A stretch of DNA of 64,000 nt from CAVTPU01 sp963736695 (GCA_963736695.1 CAVTPU010000004.1:124001-188000); one strand, 5' to 3'. Shown: positions 35,752 to 44,718, numbered from the stretch's first letter. Notes: generated by a model from the sequence alone, not told the origin. Made by a program: numbers and translations.

Positions 35752-36882
35752 TCAGGTCAGGGCATCGTGGGTGGACGACGCCCCGAGGCCCGCCTCCTGG
35801 GCGAGCGCGTGTGTCTCAACGGTGATGTCGATGCCCACCGGGCACCAGGCGATGCAGCGTCCACAACCGACACACCCGGACTCGCCGAACTGGTCGTGCC
35901 ACGTGCCCAACTTGTGGGTGAGCCACTGGCGATATCTGCTGTGGATGGTCTCCCGCACGGGGCCACCGTGCAGATAGGAGAAGTCCGTCTCGAAGCAGGA
36001 CGCCCAGTGTTGCCATCGCTGCGCGTGCTGCCCGGTCAGGTCGGTGACCTCCTCGACCGACGTGCAGAAGCACGTCGGGCAGGCCATGGTGCAGTTGCCG
36101 CAGGCGAGGCACCGGGCCGCGACGTCGTCCCACCGGGCGGCGTTGAGGGTGGTGGCGAGCAGGTCACGCAGGTCGACCGAGGGCAGGGACCGGCCCATCC
36201 GGGCCGCCGCGTCGGCCACGAGAGACTCGCCGCGGGCCTGCGTGGCGGAGTCGGCCCGTTGCGTGGGCAGGTCGATGAGCAGCCGGGCGCCGACGTCGCT
36301 GCCGGCCTCGACGAGATATCGGGGCGACGCGGTGCCGGTGAGTTCGGTGAGAACGAGGTCGAAGTCCCGCTCGGCGCGCGGCCCCCCGCCGGCCGAGACG
36401 CAGAAGCAGGTGCTCGACGGTTCCGTGCAGTTGACCGCGATGATGATCGCCTGCGCGCGTCGGGCGGCATAACGCGACCCGATCCCGAGCACCCGGTCCT
36501 GCACGCCGATCGCCCGCAGGTCGCACGGCCGCACCCCGAGGAAGGCGACCGGAGCAGCGTCGACGGGAGCGGGGGTGAAGGTGACCTCGCCCGAGCCGTC
36601 GTCGGCCGTGTCCGCGGTGAGCAGCTGGTCGCGGGCCGGATGCAGGAGGCTCTTCCAGCTCTGCGGGCCGGTCGAGTGGGCGAAGGCGGCGCCGTCGGAT
36701 CGCTCGTACACCTCATAACGCCCCGGCGCGGTGCGCACCCCCCAGCCATGCGGCAGTTCGTCGGCGCCGCCGATCTCGGCGAGCACGATCGCGCCGTCGC
36801 GCAGCGTGGGTGCGACGACCCGGTGGCCCCGCTCCCGAAGGATCGTGACGAGCGGGTCGAGCGAGTCGAGCAACGATGGCAC
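35752..36882 (-). CDS. Hydrogenase/sulfhydrogenase Fe-S (beta) subunit
   Basis: 376 residues from ATG 36882; first gene of the operon. VAFLGVRPCDLRAIG matches the N-terminal domain of sulfhydrogenase beta and anaerobic sulfite reductase A. Two 4Fe4S motifs follow: CLACGNCTMACP near residue 260 and CVGCGRCIAWCPVGID near residue 335. It links the flavin subunit to the small subunit. No hypABCDEF genes are nearby, so maturation factors must be encoded elsewhere. Confidence 0.9.
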   Translation of the reverse strand: MPSLLDSLDPLVTILRERGHRVVAPTLRDGAIVLAEIGGADELPHGWGVRTAPGRYEVYERSDGAAFAHSTGPQSWKSLLHPARDQLLTADTADDGSGEVTFTPAPVDAAPVAFLGVRPCDLRAIGVQDRVLGIGSRYAARRAQAIIIAVNCTEPSSTCFCVSAGGGPRAERDFDLVLTELTGTASPRYLVEAGSDVGARLLIDLPTQRADSATQARGESLVADAAARMGRSLPSVDLRDLLATTLNAARWDDVAARCLACGNCTMACPTCFCTSVEEVTDLTGQHAQRWQHWASCFETDFSYLHGGPVRETIHSRYRQWLTHKLGTWHDQFGESGCVGCGRCIAWCPVGIDITVETHALAQEAGLGASSTHDALT

Positions 36883-36961
36883 TGTCCCCCCTGCGGGCTG
36901 GCGCAGATTCGTCTGGTGAGGGTGGTGATGTCAGCATGCCGGATGACCGGTATCGCACCAA

Positions 36962-36998
36962 GGGTCTGGTGTCCCCGCCACGCCGGGCCGGTCGGCCC
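36962..36998. promoter_or_regulatory. Two tandem DevR-like palindromes in a divergent promoter
   Basis: GGGTCTGGTGTCCC (36962-36975) and GGGCCGGTCGGCCC (36985-36998) have centres 23 bp apart, about two helical turns. The first keeps 10 of 14 DosR core positions. The second is a perfect dyad of the GGGNC-N4-GNCCC form. They lie in the 216-nt gap between the hydrogenase operon and the DUF1918/P-type ATPase/devS operon. No gene is seen in this gap. Confidence 0.4.
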
Positions 36999-37098
36999 TG
37001 GACTCGCCGGGTCGCGCGGGGGAGGCTCGCAAGTGAGCCGTCGCCCGCCACGCGGGCGGGCTCGGCCGAACCGTCGACGCCTGAGGGGGATCGAGACG

Positions 37099-37302
37099 AT
37101 GAAAGCCGCAGTGGGCGACCGGCTGGTGCTCGAAGGGACCCATGTGGGTGACCACCGCCGGACCGGAGTGATCATCGCGTTGCGACACGAGGACGGGTCT
37201 CCGCCCTATGAGGTCCGGTGGCTCGACGACGGCCACGAGGCCCTCGTCTTCCCCGGGCCCGACTCCCGGGTGGAGTCGACGCACGGCGCCCGGCGGGGAT
37301 GA
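37099..37302 (+). CDS. DUF1918 small protein
   Basis: 67 residues from ATG 37099. VGDRLVLEG, RTGVIIALRHEDGSPPYEVRW (about residues 22-42) and DDGHEALVFPGPD are the constant parts of DUF1918, a small SH3-like barrel widespread in actinobacteria. Function is unknown. Its stop overlaps the ATPase start (ATGA). It opens the operon with the ATPase and the DevS-like kinase. Confidence 0.85.
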   Translation: MKAAVGDRLVLEGTHVGDHRRTGVIIALRHEDGSPPYEVRWLDDGHEALVFPGPDSRVESTHGARRG

Positions 37303-39962
37303 GCACGGGCGGTCGCGCCGACCCGCCACCGTCGTCGACCGGCTTCACAGCGGCTCCGACCGGCCTCACCGCGTCGCAGGCCGCCGAACGGCTCGCCGCC
37401 GACGGTCCCAACACCGTGGTGGCGGTGCGCCCTCGCCGTCTCGTGACGCGGGTGCTGCACCAGGTCACCGACCCGCTGGTGGGGCTGCTGATCGCGGCGC
37501 TCGTCGTCACGGTCGCCTTGGGCGATCACGCCGACGCGGCCGTGATCGCGCTGGTGGTGGTGGTGAACACGACCATCGGTGTGGCGCAGGAGGTGCGTGC
37601 CGACCAGGCGATCGCCGCCCTCGACCAGCTCGCCGCCCCCGTTGCCCGGGTGGTGCGCGACGGACTCGATCGGGTCGTGCCCGCAGCCGAGGTCGTCGCC
37701 GGAGACGTCGTGCGGTTGGAGGCCGGCGACGTCGTACCCGCCGATCTCGTTCTTGACGTGGCGCATCGGGTGCGCGTCGACGAGTCGGCGTTGACCGGCG
37801 AGTCCGTGCCGGTCGACCGGGAGGTCGGGCAGGATCTGCTCGCCGGAACGGTGCTCGTGGTCGGTCGAGCGGTCGGCACGGTGTCGCGCACCGGTGCCCG
37901 CAGCGGCCTGGGACGCATCTCCGCGCTGGTCTCGGCGACCCGCTCCGGCCCGACGCCGTTGCAGCGTCGACTCTCGGCTCTCGGCCGAGTGCTCGCCATC
38001 GCGGTGGTGGTGGCCTCGGCGATCGTCTTCGGCCTTGGGCTGCTCTCCGGTCGATCCGTCTTCGACATGTCGATCACCGCGGTGAGCCTGGTCGTCGCGG
38101 CGGTGCCGGAGTCGTTGCCGGCGGTGGTGACCCTCGCGCTCGCGTTGGGGGCACGCCGGATGGCCGCGCACCGGGCCATTCCCCGCCGGCTGCACGCGGT
38201 CGAGACCCTCGGATCGGTGACCGTGGTGGCGTCGGACAAGACGGGCACCCTCACCGAGGGGCGCATGGCGGTGCAGCGGGCCGTGGCCGCCGACGGCACC
38301 TGGGCGCGGATTCTTGGCACCGGCTATGCCCCGGACGGCGAGGTTCGCCCCGACGACGCGACCGTCGACGTTCTCGGCTCCACCACCGGCGCGCCGGCCG
38401 TCCATTCAGAACCGTTCCCGGGTACGCCCGCGGCGCGGAGCCCGTCACACCCGCCCACGGCGTCACTGCTCACCCTCGCCCGCGCCGGCCTGCTCTGCAG
38501 CGACGCCACCATCGCGCCCCCGGACCCCGACCATCCACAGTGGCGCGCGGTCGGCGACCCGATGGAGGCGGCGATCGTCGCCTTCGCGGCCCGCTGCGGG
38601 GTGGACCCGCAGGCCGAACGCGCCAGTCATCCCCGCGTCGCCGAGCACCCATTCGACCAGGGGACCCGGCGGATGACCACCGTCCACTCCGAACCGAGCG
38701 GCGACTACCTGGTGATCTGCAAGGGCGCGCCGGAGGCGGTGCTCGCCGCACCGCTGGTCGCCGACCCCGACCCGGCCACGATCGCCGCGGCGCACCAGCT
38801 CGCCGAGGGCGGGCTGCGGGTGATCGCGGTGGCCTCCGCCATCGTCGCGGGTGGTGGTCCGCCCGACCCCACGACCGCGCGGGGGCTGCGCGTCGACGGA
38901 CTCATCGGCATCGGTGACCCGATCCGCGACGACGCGCCCGCGATCGCCGCCGCCTTCGACGCGGCCGGCATCCGATTGGTGCTCATCACCGGCGACCACC
39001 CCGGCACCGCGTCGGCCATCGGCGACCAGTTGGGCATCTGGCGCGCCGGCGACGAACTGGCTCGCGGCGACGAACTGACCACCGGCGACCACGGCGTGAT
39101 CGACCCGGACCACGCGGACCGGGCGCGCGTATTCGCGCGTACACAGCCGGAACAGAAACTCGACATCATCACGGCGCTGCAGGCACACGGCCACGTCGTG
39201 GCGATGACGGGCGACGGTGTCAACGACGCGCCGGCCCTGCGCCGAGCCGACATCGGGGTGGCGATGGGCGGCGGCACCGAGGTGGCGCGGCAGGCGGCCG
39301 ATCTCGTGCTGCTCGACGACAACCTCGGCACCGTCACGGCGGCGGTCGCCGAGGGGCGGCGCATCTTCGACAACATTCGACGATTTCTCCTCTACGGGCT
39401 CTCCGGCGGTGCCGCTGAACTCATGGTGATGCTCATCGGGCCCGCGGTGGGGTTGCCCGTGCCCCTGCTGCCGGCGCAGATCCTCTGGATCAACCTGCTC
39501 ACCCACGGGGTGCCAGGGGTGGCGCTCGGCGCCGAACCCGCCGCACCCGGCATCATGACCCGCCCGCCGCGCTCGCCGCAGGAGTCGGTTCTCGGCGGCG
39601 GGCTGCTCTCCGCCGTCATGAAGGCCGGCGCGGTGCTGTCGGTCGTGGTGCTCGCGGCCGGCGTCGCCGCCGCGCAGGCGGGGCTGGAGTGGCAGTCGAT
39701 CATCTTCATGGTGCTCGGCCTCGCCCAGCTCGGCATCGCCCTCGCGGTGCGGGCCCCGCGCGGCCGGGGGAGACCAGGAAACTCCGGGCTCGTCGCCGCA
39801 CTCGTCGTCTCGGCCGTGCTTCAGGTCGCCGGGGTGGTGGTGCCACCGTTGCGGGAGCTGCTCGGCACGCATCCGCTGAGCCCGGCCGAGCTGCTCGGCT
39901 GCCTCGTCGTGGCCACCATCCCCGGCGTGGTGGTGCGCCTGGGTCGTGCCCGTGTGACCTAG
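37299..39962 (+). CDS. P-type cation-transporting ATPase (CtpF-like)
   Basis: 887 residues. TGESVPVD near residue 166 is the actuator motif, and DKTGTLTEG near residue 312 holds the phosphorylated Asp. TGDGVNDAPALRRADIGVAMG (about residues 637-657) is the hinge of the P domain. The VPESLPAVVTLALALGARRMA helix 4 block (PESLP) is that of type II Ca2+/Na+-like pumps, as in CtpF (Rv1997), a DosR-regulon ATPase. It is translationally coupled to DUF1918, and the DevS-like kinase follows 22 nt later. Confidence 0.9.
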   Translation: MSTGGRADPPPSSTGFTAAPTGLTASQAAERLAADGPNTVVAVRPRRLVTRVLHQVTDPLVGLLIAALVVTVALGDHADAAVIALVVVVNTTIGVAQEVRADQAIAALDQLAAPVARVVRDGLDRVVPAAEVVAGDVVRLEAGDVVPADLVLDVAHRVRVDESALTGESVPVDREVGQDLLAGTVLVVGRAVGTVSRTGARSGLGRISALVSATRSGPTPLQRRLSALGRVLAIAVVVASAIVFGLGLLSGRSVFDMSITAVSLVVAAVPESLPAVVTLALALGARRMAAHRAIPRRLHAVETLGSVTVVASDKTGTLTEGRMAVQRAVAADGTWARILGTGYAPDGEVRPDDATVDVLGSTTGAPAVHSEPFPGTPAARSPSHPPTASLLTLARAGLLCSDATIAPPDPDHPQWRAVGDPMEAAIVAFAARCGVDPQAERASHPRVAEHPFDQGTRRMTTVHSEPSGDYLVICKGAPEAVLAAPLVADPDPATIAAAHQLAEGGLRVIAVASAIVAGGGPPDPTTARGLRVDGLIGIGDPIRDDAPAIAAAFDAAGIRLVLITGDHPGTASAIGDQLGIWRAGDELARGDELTTGDHGVIDPDHADRARVFARTQPEQKLDIITALQAHGHVVAMTGDGVNDAPALRRADIGVAMGGGTEVARQAADLVLLDDNLGTVTAAVAEGRRIFDNIRRFLLYGLSGGAAELMVMLIGPAVGLPVPLLPAQILWINLLTHGVPGVALGAEPAAPGIMTRPPRSPQESVLGGGLLSAVMKAGAVLSVVVLAAGVAAAQAGLEWQSIIFMVLGLAQLGIALAVRAPRGRGRPGNSGLVAALVVSAVLQVAGVVVPPLRELLGTHPLSPAELLGCLVVATIPGVVVRLGRARVT

Positions 39963-39984
39963 CCGACACAGATAGCATGCGGGC

Positions 39985-41859
39985 GTGGCGACTGAGTCGA
40001 CCTCCCAGAGCACCGAACCGCCGACGCGCCCGGGCCAGCCGGACGTGTCGGACCCGTCATCGACCGACCCCGCACCACCCCGCGTGGCGTTGGGCGGGGC
40101 GCCCGGGGCGTCGGTGCCGGAGTCGCCACCGGGCGTGTCGCCCGAGTCTCCTCTGGGCGGGCCGGCCGGGCCGATGCCCGACACGCCGTCGCTGGGTCTG
40201 ACTCCGCTGTCGCGGGTGCGACTCGACCAACTCATGCAGGAACTCGTCGACCGGGTCGGCGACGTCGTGAGCAGCCGCGAACGCCTGCTCGACGCCGTCG
40301 TCGCCATCAGCACCGACCTCGACCTGCACCGCACCCTCGAACGCATCGTCGTGGCCGCCTGTCAGCTCGCCGGCGCCCGGTTCGGCGCGCTCGGGGTGCT
40401 CGGCGACGATCGGCGGCTCACCGACTTCATCACCCACGGCCTCACCCCCGCCGAACATCAGGCGATCGCCACCCCGCCCATCGGTCGAGGGCTGCTCGGA
40501 CTGCTCATCGACGACCCGCACCCCATGCGCCTGGCCGACCTCACCGAGCATCCGCTCGCCACCGGCTTCCCGGCCCGCCACCCGGTCATGCGGGGATTCC
40601 TCGGCGTCCCCATCCGGGTCCGCGAAAAGATATTCGGCAACCTCTATCTCACCGACAAGCAGGGCGCCGACCAGTTCAGCGACGACGACGAACAGATCGT
40701 CGTGGCGCTCGCCGCGGCGGCCGCGGCGGCGATCGACAACGCCCGCCTCTACACGGTGGCCCAACGACGGCACCAGTGGCTCGCCGCCGCAGCCGAGATC
40801 ACCGACGTGCTGCTCGGCCGGGTGCACCGCACCACTGCGTTGACCCTCGTCGCCCGGCGGGCCCGCGAGGTGGCCGACGCCGACCTCGCGTTGGTGCTGC
40901 TGCACGACGACGAGACCGGGCTGCTCACCGTCGAAGTGGTCGAGTCCGGCGACGCCGAACCCGCCCCGGCGCTCGTCGGGGCCCGAATCCCGCTCGAGGA
41001 GACGCTCTTCGCCGAGGCGGTCACCACCCGCCGACACGTCTTGGTCGAGCATCTCGCCACCGCCGCGCCGTGGCCGGTGCCGTTGAGTCCCCGGCTGGCC
41101 ACGGTCGTGCCTCTTGTCACCGCCGACGCGTTGCACGGTCTGCTGGTGGTGGCGCACCGGCCCAGCGAGGGCCGCGACAGCGCCGAGGACCTGGCCATGC
41201 TCACCGCCTTCGCCGGTCAGGCCGCGCTCGCCCTCGAACGCGCCCACTCCCAAGAGGAGCGGGAGATGTTCGTCATTCTCGAAGACCGCGAACGCATCGC
41301 CCGCGACCTGCACGACGTGGTCATCCAACGGCTCTTCGCCACCGGCCTGCAACTGCAGACCGCCGCGACGTTGTCGACCCGGCCCGAGGTCGCCACCCGC
41401 ATCAACAGTGCCGTCGACGAGCTCGACACGACCATCCGCGAGATTCGGTCGGCGATCTTCGAGCTCCGTACGCCGATGAGCGCCACACTGCGAGAGGAAC
41501 TCCGCGAGATCGTCGAAGCGTCGTCGGGGCTGCTGCGGTTCCGTCCGGTGCTTGAGGTCTCCGGACCGGTCGACAGCGCGGCCTCACCCCAGATGCGCGC
41601 CGACCTGCTCGCCGTCGTGCGGGAAGCACTGTCCAATGTGGTTCGGCATGCCGGCGCGACCGAGGTGCGTGTCATCGTGCGGGCCCAGTCGGGTCGCCTC
41701 GGCGCCGTGGTCACCGACAACGGTGTGGGCATCACGCCCGGCGGCCGCCAGGGCGGCCTCACCAACATGCGGGAGCGCGCCGACCACCACGGTGGCGTCT
41801 TCACGGCCCGTGACGTCGAACCCCGCGGCACCATGATCGAGTGGAACGTGCCGATCTGA
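39985..41859 (+). CDS. devS: DevS/DosT-like two-GAF sensor histidine kinase
   Basis: 624 residues from GTG 39985. The first 75 residues are Pro-rich. GAF1 spans about residues 105-250, GAF2 about 270-420. ARHPVMRGFLG places His199 where DevS (His149) and DosT (His147) bind haem. The HisKA_3 motif RDLHDVVIQRLF has the phospho-His at 443, and the ATPase shows ALSNVVRHAG and TDNGVGI. It probably senses O2, NO, CO or redox state and phosphorylates the DevR homologue at 49.5 kb. It belongs to the same operon as the P-type ATPase. Confidence 0.9.
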   Translation: MATESTSQSTEPPTRPGQPDVSDPSSTDPAPPRVALGGAPGASVPESPPGVSPESPLGGPAGPMPDTPSLGLTPLSRVRLDQLMQELVDRVGDVVSSRERLLDAVVAISTDLDLHRTLERIVVAACQLAGARFGALGVLGDDRRLTDFITHGLTPAEHQAIATPPIGRGLLGLLIDDPHPMRLADLTEHPLATGFPARHPVMRGFLGVPIRVREKIFGNLYLTDKQGADQFSDDDEQIVVALAAAAAAAIDNARLYTVAQRRHQWLAAAAEITDVLLGRVHRTTALTLVARRAREVADADLALVLLHDDETGLLTVEVVESGDAEPAPALVGARIPLEETLFAEAVTTRRHVLVEHLATAAPWPVPLSPRLATVVPLVTADALHGLLVVAHRPSEGRDSAEDLAMLTAFAGQAALALERAHSQEEREMFVILEDRERIARDLHDVVIQRLFATGLQLQTAATLSTRPEVATRINSAVDELDTTIREIRSAIFELRTPMSATLREELREIVEASSGLLRFRPVLEVSGPVDSAASPQMRADLLAVVREALSNVVRHAGATEVRVIVRAQSGRLGAVVTDNGVGITPGGRQGGLTNMRERADHHGGVFTARDVEPRGTMIEWNVPI

Positions 41860-41894
41860 CCCTGCTCGCTCTTGTCAGTGCAGACCTTTCCTTA

Positions 41895-41918
41895 CATATC
41901 TGAACTACTTCAGATATG
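41895..41918. promoter_or_regulatory. Perfect palindrome at the toxin-antitoxin promoter
   Basis: CATATCTGAA (41895-41904) and its complement TTCAGATATG (41909-41918) flank a 4-nt centre. It ends 8 nt before the antitoxin ATG. CTTACA at 41891 and TATGCT at 41915 have an 18-nt spacing and could be -35 and -10 boxes. The transcript would then begin at or near the ATG, which has no ribosome site. This fits an autoregulatory operator of a type II toxin-antitoxin system. Confidence 0.65.
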
Positions 41919-41926
41919 CTGCGAGC

Positions 41927-42391
41927 ATGTCCGTCCAGACTTTTCCGTACAGCTCGTTTTTGCGGGGTCCATCGCAGGTCCTGCCCTCGCTTGCCGATGC
42001 GGATGTCATTCTTGAACGCCGCGATGAGGAGAACCTGGTTCTCACCCGAGCCGAGCGGTTCGAAGCGACCGCGACCGGCCTGCGGATCGCCGCACGGTCG
42101 TTGGCGATCCTCGCGCGCCGTCACCGCGACCTGGCAGAGGAAGTGCTCGCAGAGGAACTGCCCTGGCTGACCTGGTTGCCGGTTGAGGAGCGACCCATCT
42201 GCGTGCGGGAACTGCTCGCCGACCTCGTCGCTGGCGCTGAGACTGGACTGCTTGTCCCCTTTGCGCGCAATCTCGCCTCGTGGCGTTCCACCGCAGAAGC
42301 ATGGTCCGATCCACAGTCGGCCCGTGAGTTGCGGGGCCCCTTCGATGGCGACGGACCCGTGATCGACCGGCCGATCCAGGACGCCGCGTGA
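41927..42391 (+). CDS. Type II antitoxin, Phd/prevent-host-death-like
   Basis: 154 residues from ATG 41927. The DADVILERRDEENLVLTRAERFEA segment (about residues 23-46) matches actinobacterial Phd-like antitoxins, followed by a helical C-terminal part. It should bind the palindrome upstream and neutralise the RelE-like partner. Its stop overlaps the toxin start (GTGA). The last 71 nt occur again, about 89% identical, at 45961-46031. Confidence 0.75.
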   Translation: MSVQTFPYSSFLRGPSQVLPSLADADVILERRDEENLVLTRAERFEATATGLRIAARSLAILARRHRDLAEEVLAEELPWLTWLPVEERPICVRELLADLVAGAETGLLVPFARNLASWRSTAEAWSDPQSARELRGPFDGDGPVIDRPIQDAA

Positions 42392-42735
42392 CTGGGCGTG
42401 GCGCGGAGATTTCCCGGCCAAAGCCCTGGACGGTGCGTGCCGTCGATCGTCAGGCATATCAGGGATGGCAACGACTGCTGACAGCCGTGCCAGACAATCT
42501 TGATCGGGCGTGGGTGGCCGTGGTCAGTGACCCCCGTCACGTCGACGCACGCCAGCATCCTCTGAAGGGGCAGCTGGGGATCGTCAAAGTGGGGGGAGCA
42601 ACGCTGGAACAGTGGCAGTACGAGGTCACCGGCGCTGGCCGGATCTGGTATGCCATCGATGACGATGCCCGTACGCTTTGGATCACCCGAGCCGGCACTG
42701 GACACCCGAAGCAGACTGATACTCGCCGACGTTAA
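42388..42735 (+). CDS. RelE/ParE-like toxin
   Basis: 115 residues from GTG 42388. HPLKGQLG and the strand WQYEVTGAGRIWYAIDDD, followed by LWITRAGTGHPKQT, are typical of a RelE/ParE-type fold in actinobacteria. It is the second gene of the pair, coupled by a 4-nt overlap. RelE members cleave mRNA at the ribosome and ParE members poison gyrase; sequence alone does not say which applies here. Confidence 0.72.
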   Translation: MTGRGAEISRPKPWTVRAVDRQAYQGWQRLLTAVPDNLDRAWVAVVSDPRHVDARQHPLKGQLGIVKVGGATLEQWQYEVTGAGRIWYAIDDDARTLWITRAGTGHPKQTDTRRR

Positions 42736-42822
42736 CTATCCCAGACCATTCACGCGATGGCTCTCGGCCGGGTTCCCGAGGGGAAAACGCTGAGCCTCGG
42801 AGCGTGTAGCGTATCTACTCCA

Positions 42823-43758
42823 ATGACCAGTTTCCCGGCGGCTGCGCTCCGGATACGCGACGAGTCACTGCCGGAGTACGACCGGCTGCTGAACCTTCGC
42901 GAGTGCGCACTGCGCTGCGCGCCCTACGGGTTTCGTGCCACCTGGCACCACTTGATCGTGAATGCCCGAGTCCCGCAACGGCTCGAAGACGATCCAGCGG
43001 CGTTGAATCGAGCGGTGGACGAACTCTCGGAGGCACGGGCGATGTGGTTGCGGCACGCAGCGAGGTTCGCGGCCGAGCGTCGGGCAGCCAAGGCGCGGGG
43101 GCAACGTGCGGTTCCCCTGCGTGACCGGTGGCAGCAGCACGGGATCTTTGGCCTTGCTTTCTGCCCCAATCCCATGCACCACCCCGTTGATCCATTGCCC
43201 GTCATCGTCCAGCGACTCATCGACGCATACAGCGCGGAGACGTTCGCCGACGATGAATGTCCACTGTGTGGCGAACCACTGCGCAGGAAAGTCTGCGTCG
43301 CGTGCGGCATCCAACCGCGCGGCCACGATGGCGGGACGCGCCCGGCGGCGGCCATGCGTACGCGTTGCCTGTGGCGCGAGATATGGAGGCGTACCCCCAT
43401 GACTGGGTTCTCGCCGCCCCAACTGGCAACGCTGCGCGACGGTAGCCGGTTGGCGACGGAGGTCCCGGCGAGTGGGCCGGGACGCCGAGCCTTTGTGGAC
43501 ATCGTTCCGCGTCGAACCGACGCTGGCCGTGAGGTCGAACGTGAGGGCTGGATTCGAAGCGACACCTCCCGCGCCTACGAGGTACGGCACTGGGAGTACG
43601 ACGAACGACTGCTCGACACGGTCGACTACGACATCGGCGCGATGTGTGTCGCGACTGCTTCCGCACTGGGCCATGTCGACCTGCTGTCCCTGCTGGTCGA
43701 TTGGGGACTGACCCCGATGCAGTTCGACTACCCGTGGAATACAGCCGACCCGCGCTGA
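42823..43758 (+). CDS. Uncharacterised protein with a central zinc ribbon
   Basis: 311 residues from ATG 42823; an upstream ATG at 42757 has no support. I do not recognise the family. The middle contains CPLCGEPLRRKVCVACG (about residues 176-192), a four-Cys zinc ribbon. The first half is helical and basic (RRAAKARGQ). Two short blocks with DYDIGAMCVATASALGHVDLL close the chain. There is no signal or membrane segment. TAGCGT-like sequence 10 nt before the ATG may be a -10 box of a nearly leaderless mRNA. Confidence 0.5.
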   Translation: MTSFPAAALRIRDESLPEYDRLLNLRECALRCAPYGFRATWHHLIVNARVPQRLEDDPAALNRAVDELSEARAMWLRHAARFAAERRAAKARGQRAVPLRDRWQQHGIFGLAFCPNPMHHPVDPLPVIVQRLIDAYSAETFADDECPLCGEPLRRKVCVACGIQPRGHDGGTRPAAAMRTRCLWREIWRRTPMTGFSPPQLATLRDGSRLATEVPASGPGRRAFVDIVPRRTDAGREVEREGWIRSDTSRAYEVRHWEYDERLLDTVDYDIGAMCVATASALGHVDLLSLLVDWGLTPMQFDYPWNTADPR

Positions 43759-43811
43759 ACCAGACGGCTCGGCAAGGCTCGGCCTGAGCCATGAGAGGCC
43801 AGCAGTCGGCC

Positions 43812-43991
43812 TCACAGGCAAGTACTGCCGTTTTCGCCACCCAGACCGGGGTTCTCCTTGCCGAGGAAGTGTTCGTCGAGCGGGCCGTATCGGTAGAAGG
43901 CGGGGATAAGGCCGCCGAACGCGTCGCCAGCGGGTCGCATGCCGGGAAGTAAGCGGACGGTGAACACGATGACGCGCATGCCCGCAGTCAC
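43812..43991 (-). CDS. Small uncharacterised protein coupled to a zinc-ribbon gene
   Basis: 59 residues from GTG 43991. The start overlaps the stop of the preceding gene (GTGA), which argues for real translation. The sequence has RVIVFTVRLLPGM and FYRYGPLDEHFLGKENPG. No motif is recognised. It is the third of three coupled small genes on this strand. It ends 53 nt from the convergent 42823 gene. Confidence 0.4.
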   Translation of the reverse strand: MTAGMRVIVFTVRLLPGMRPAGDAFGGLIPAFYRYGPLDEHFLGKENPGLGGENGSTCL

Positions 43992-44431
43992 GGCCGGTCC
44001 GGGTTCTGTTCGTGCTCGATGACAGCAGCGGGCTCGAGGCGTATGTCGTGCCAGCTGACCCAGCAGTCGGACTGCTCCGTGGCGATCTCTACCCCGCAGG
44101 CGGCGCAGGCCAGATTGGGACCGTCGCAGCCGTCGAGACGACAGCAGCCACTCAGGCGCCGCCGGTCTGAGTGGAGGCGAAGGCCGCGTACGTCGTCGGG
44201 GTGGACAAAGATCGTCAAGGCCGGCCCGGCCGACACCAGTACTTCCGGATTGCCGGGCGTCGGCTCGAACGGCGGCCCGAATCGGTCGGGGTAACGGGCA
44301 AAGGCCCCAGGTGGTATTCGGGAAGGTGCGGGACCGCGATCATCGCGGACGCTTGGCTCGTCGGGGAACGGGACTTCGTTCACGTCCGCCGTGACCGCTG
44401 CTCCGCAGCTCAAGCATGTGAACACGGTCAT
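43988..44431 (-). CDS. Actinobacterial zinc-ribbon protein of unknown function
   Basis: 147 residues from ATG 44431, with MTVFTCLSCGA as the opening. The CxxC at residues 6-9 pairs with later cysteines: GCCRLDGCDGPNLACAACG (about residues 101-119). Related proteins are frequent in Streptomyces, often near small regulators, but have no known role. Start and stop both overlap neighbouring small genes by 4 nt, so the three form one translation unit. Confidence 0.7.
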   Translation of the reverse strand: MTVFTCLSCGAAVTADVNEVPFPDEPSVRDDRGPAPSRIPPGAFARYPDRFGPPFEPTPGNPEVLVSAGPALTIFVHPDDVRGLRLHSDRRRLSGCCRLDGCDGPNLACAACGVEIATEQSDCWVSWHDIRLEPAAVIEHEQNPDRP

Positions 44432-44637
44432 GGCTGACCGCGGTGTTCGGGTGTTGGGTCCATCTTCGGGGATTCGATGGATCGCAACCGTTCGCGTAGG
44501 CCTCGTCCTTCGAGCCATCGATACCTGCGGCTACGCGCCGCGACATCCGAGCGCTCGATCCGTCGAGCCGCCCGCTGCATGGTTATGTGCACGTACTCCG
44601 CCATCAGCGGGCACAGTAGCCGACCAGCGGACGACAT
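44428..44637 (-). CDS. Small basic protein preceding the zinc-ribbon gene
   Basis: 69 residues with about 15 arginines. Its stop overlaps the ATG of the zinc-ribbon gene (ATGA). Starts at 44637 or ATG 44604 are possible. No domain is recognised. Gene reality rests on the overlap and on strand agreement only. Confidence 0.4.
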   Translation of the reverse strand: MSSAGRLLCPLMAEYVHITMQRAARRIERSDVAARSRRYRWLEGRGLRERLRSIESPKMDPTPEHRGQP

Positions 44638-44688
44638 CGGTAACTCATTCCGGGTGCTCGGTCGGATGGCGTTTCGTTCGCGAACGGG

Positions 44689-44718
44689 ATCGGGTGGCTG
44701 CTGAGGCTGCCACCCGAT
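44689..44718. repeat. 10-bp perfect inverted repeat at the start of the Imm1-like gene
   Basis: ATCGGGTGGC (44689-44698) pairs with GCCACCCGAT (44709-44718) with a 10-nt loop. The second arm includes the AT of the putative ATG 44717. A 12-nt palindrome CGTTCGCGAACG lies just upstream at 44675-44686. The region separates two divergent genes, so these may be operators or an mRNA hairpin. Confidence 0.4.
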
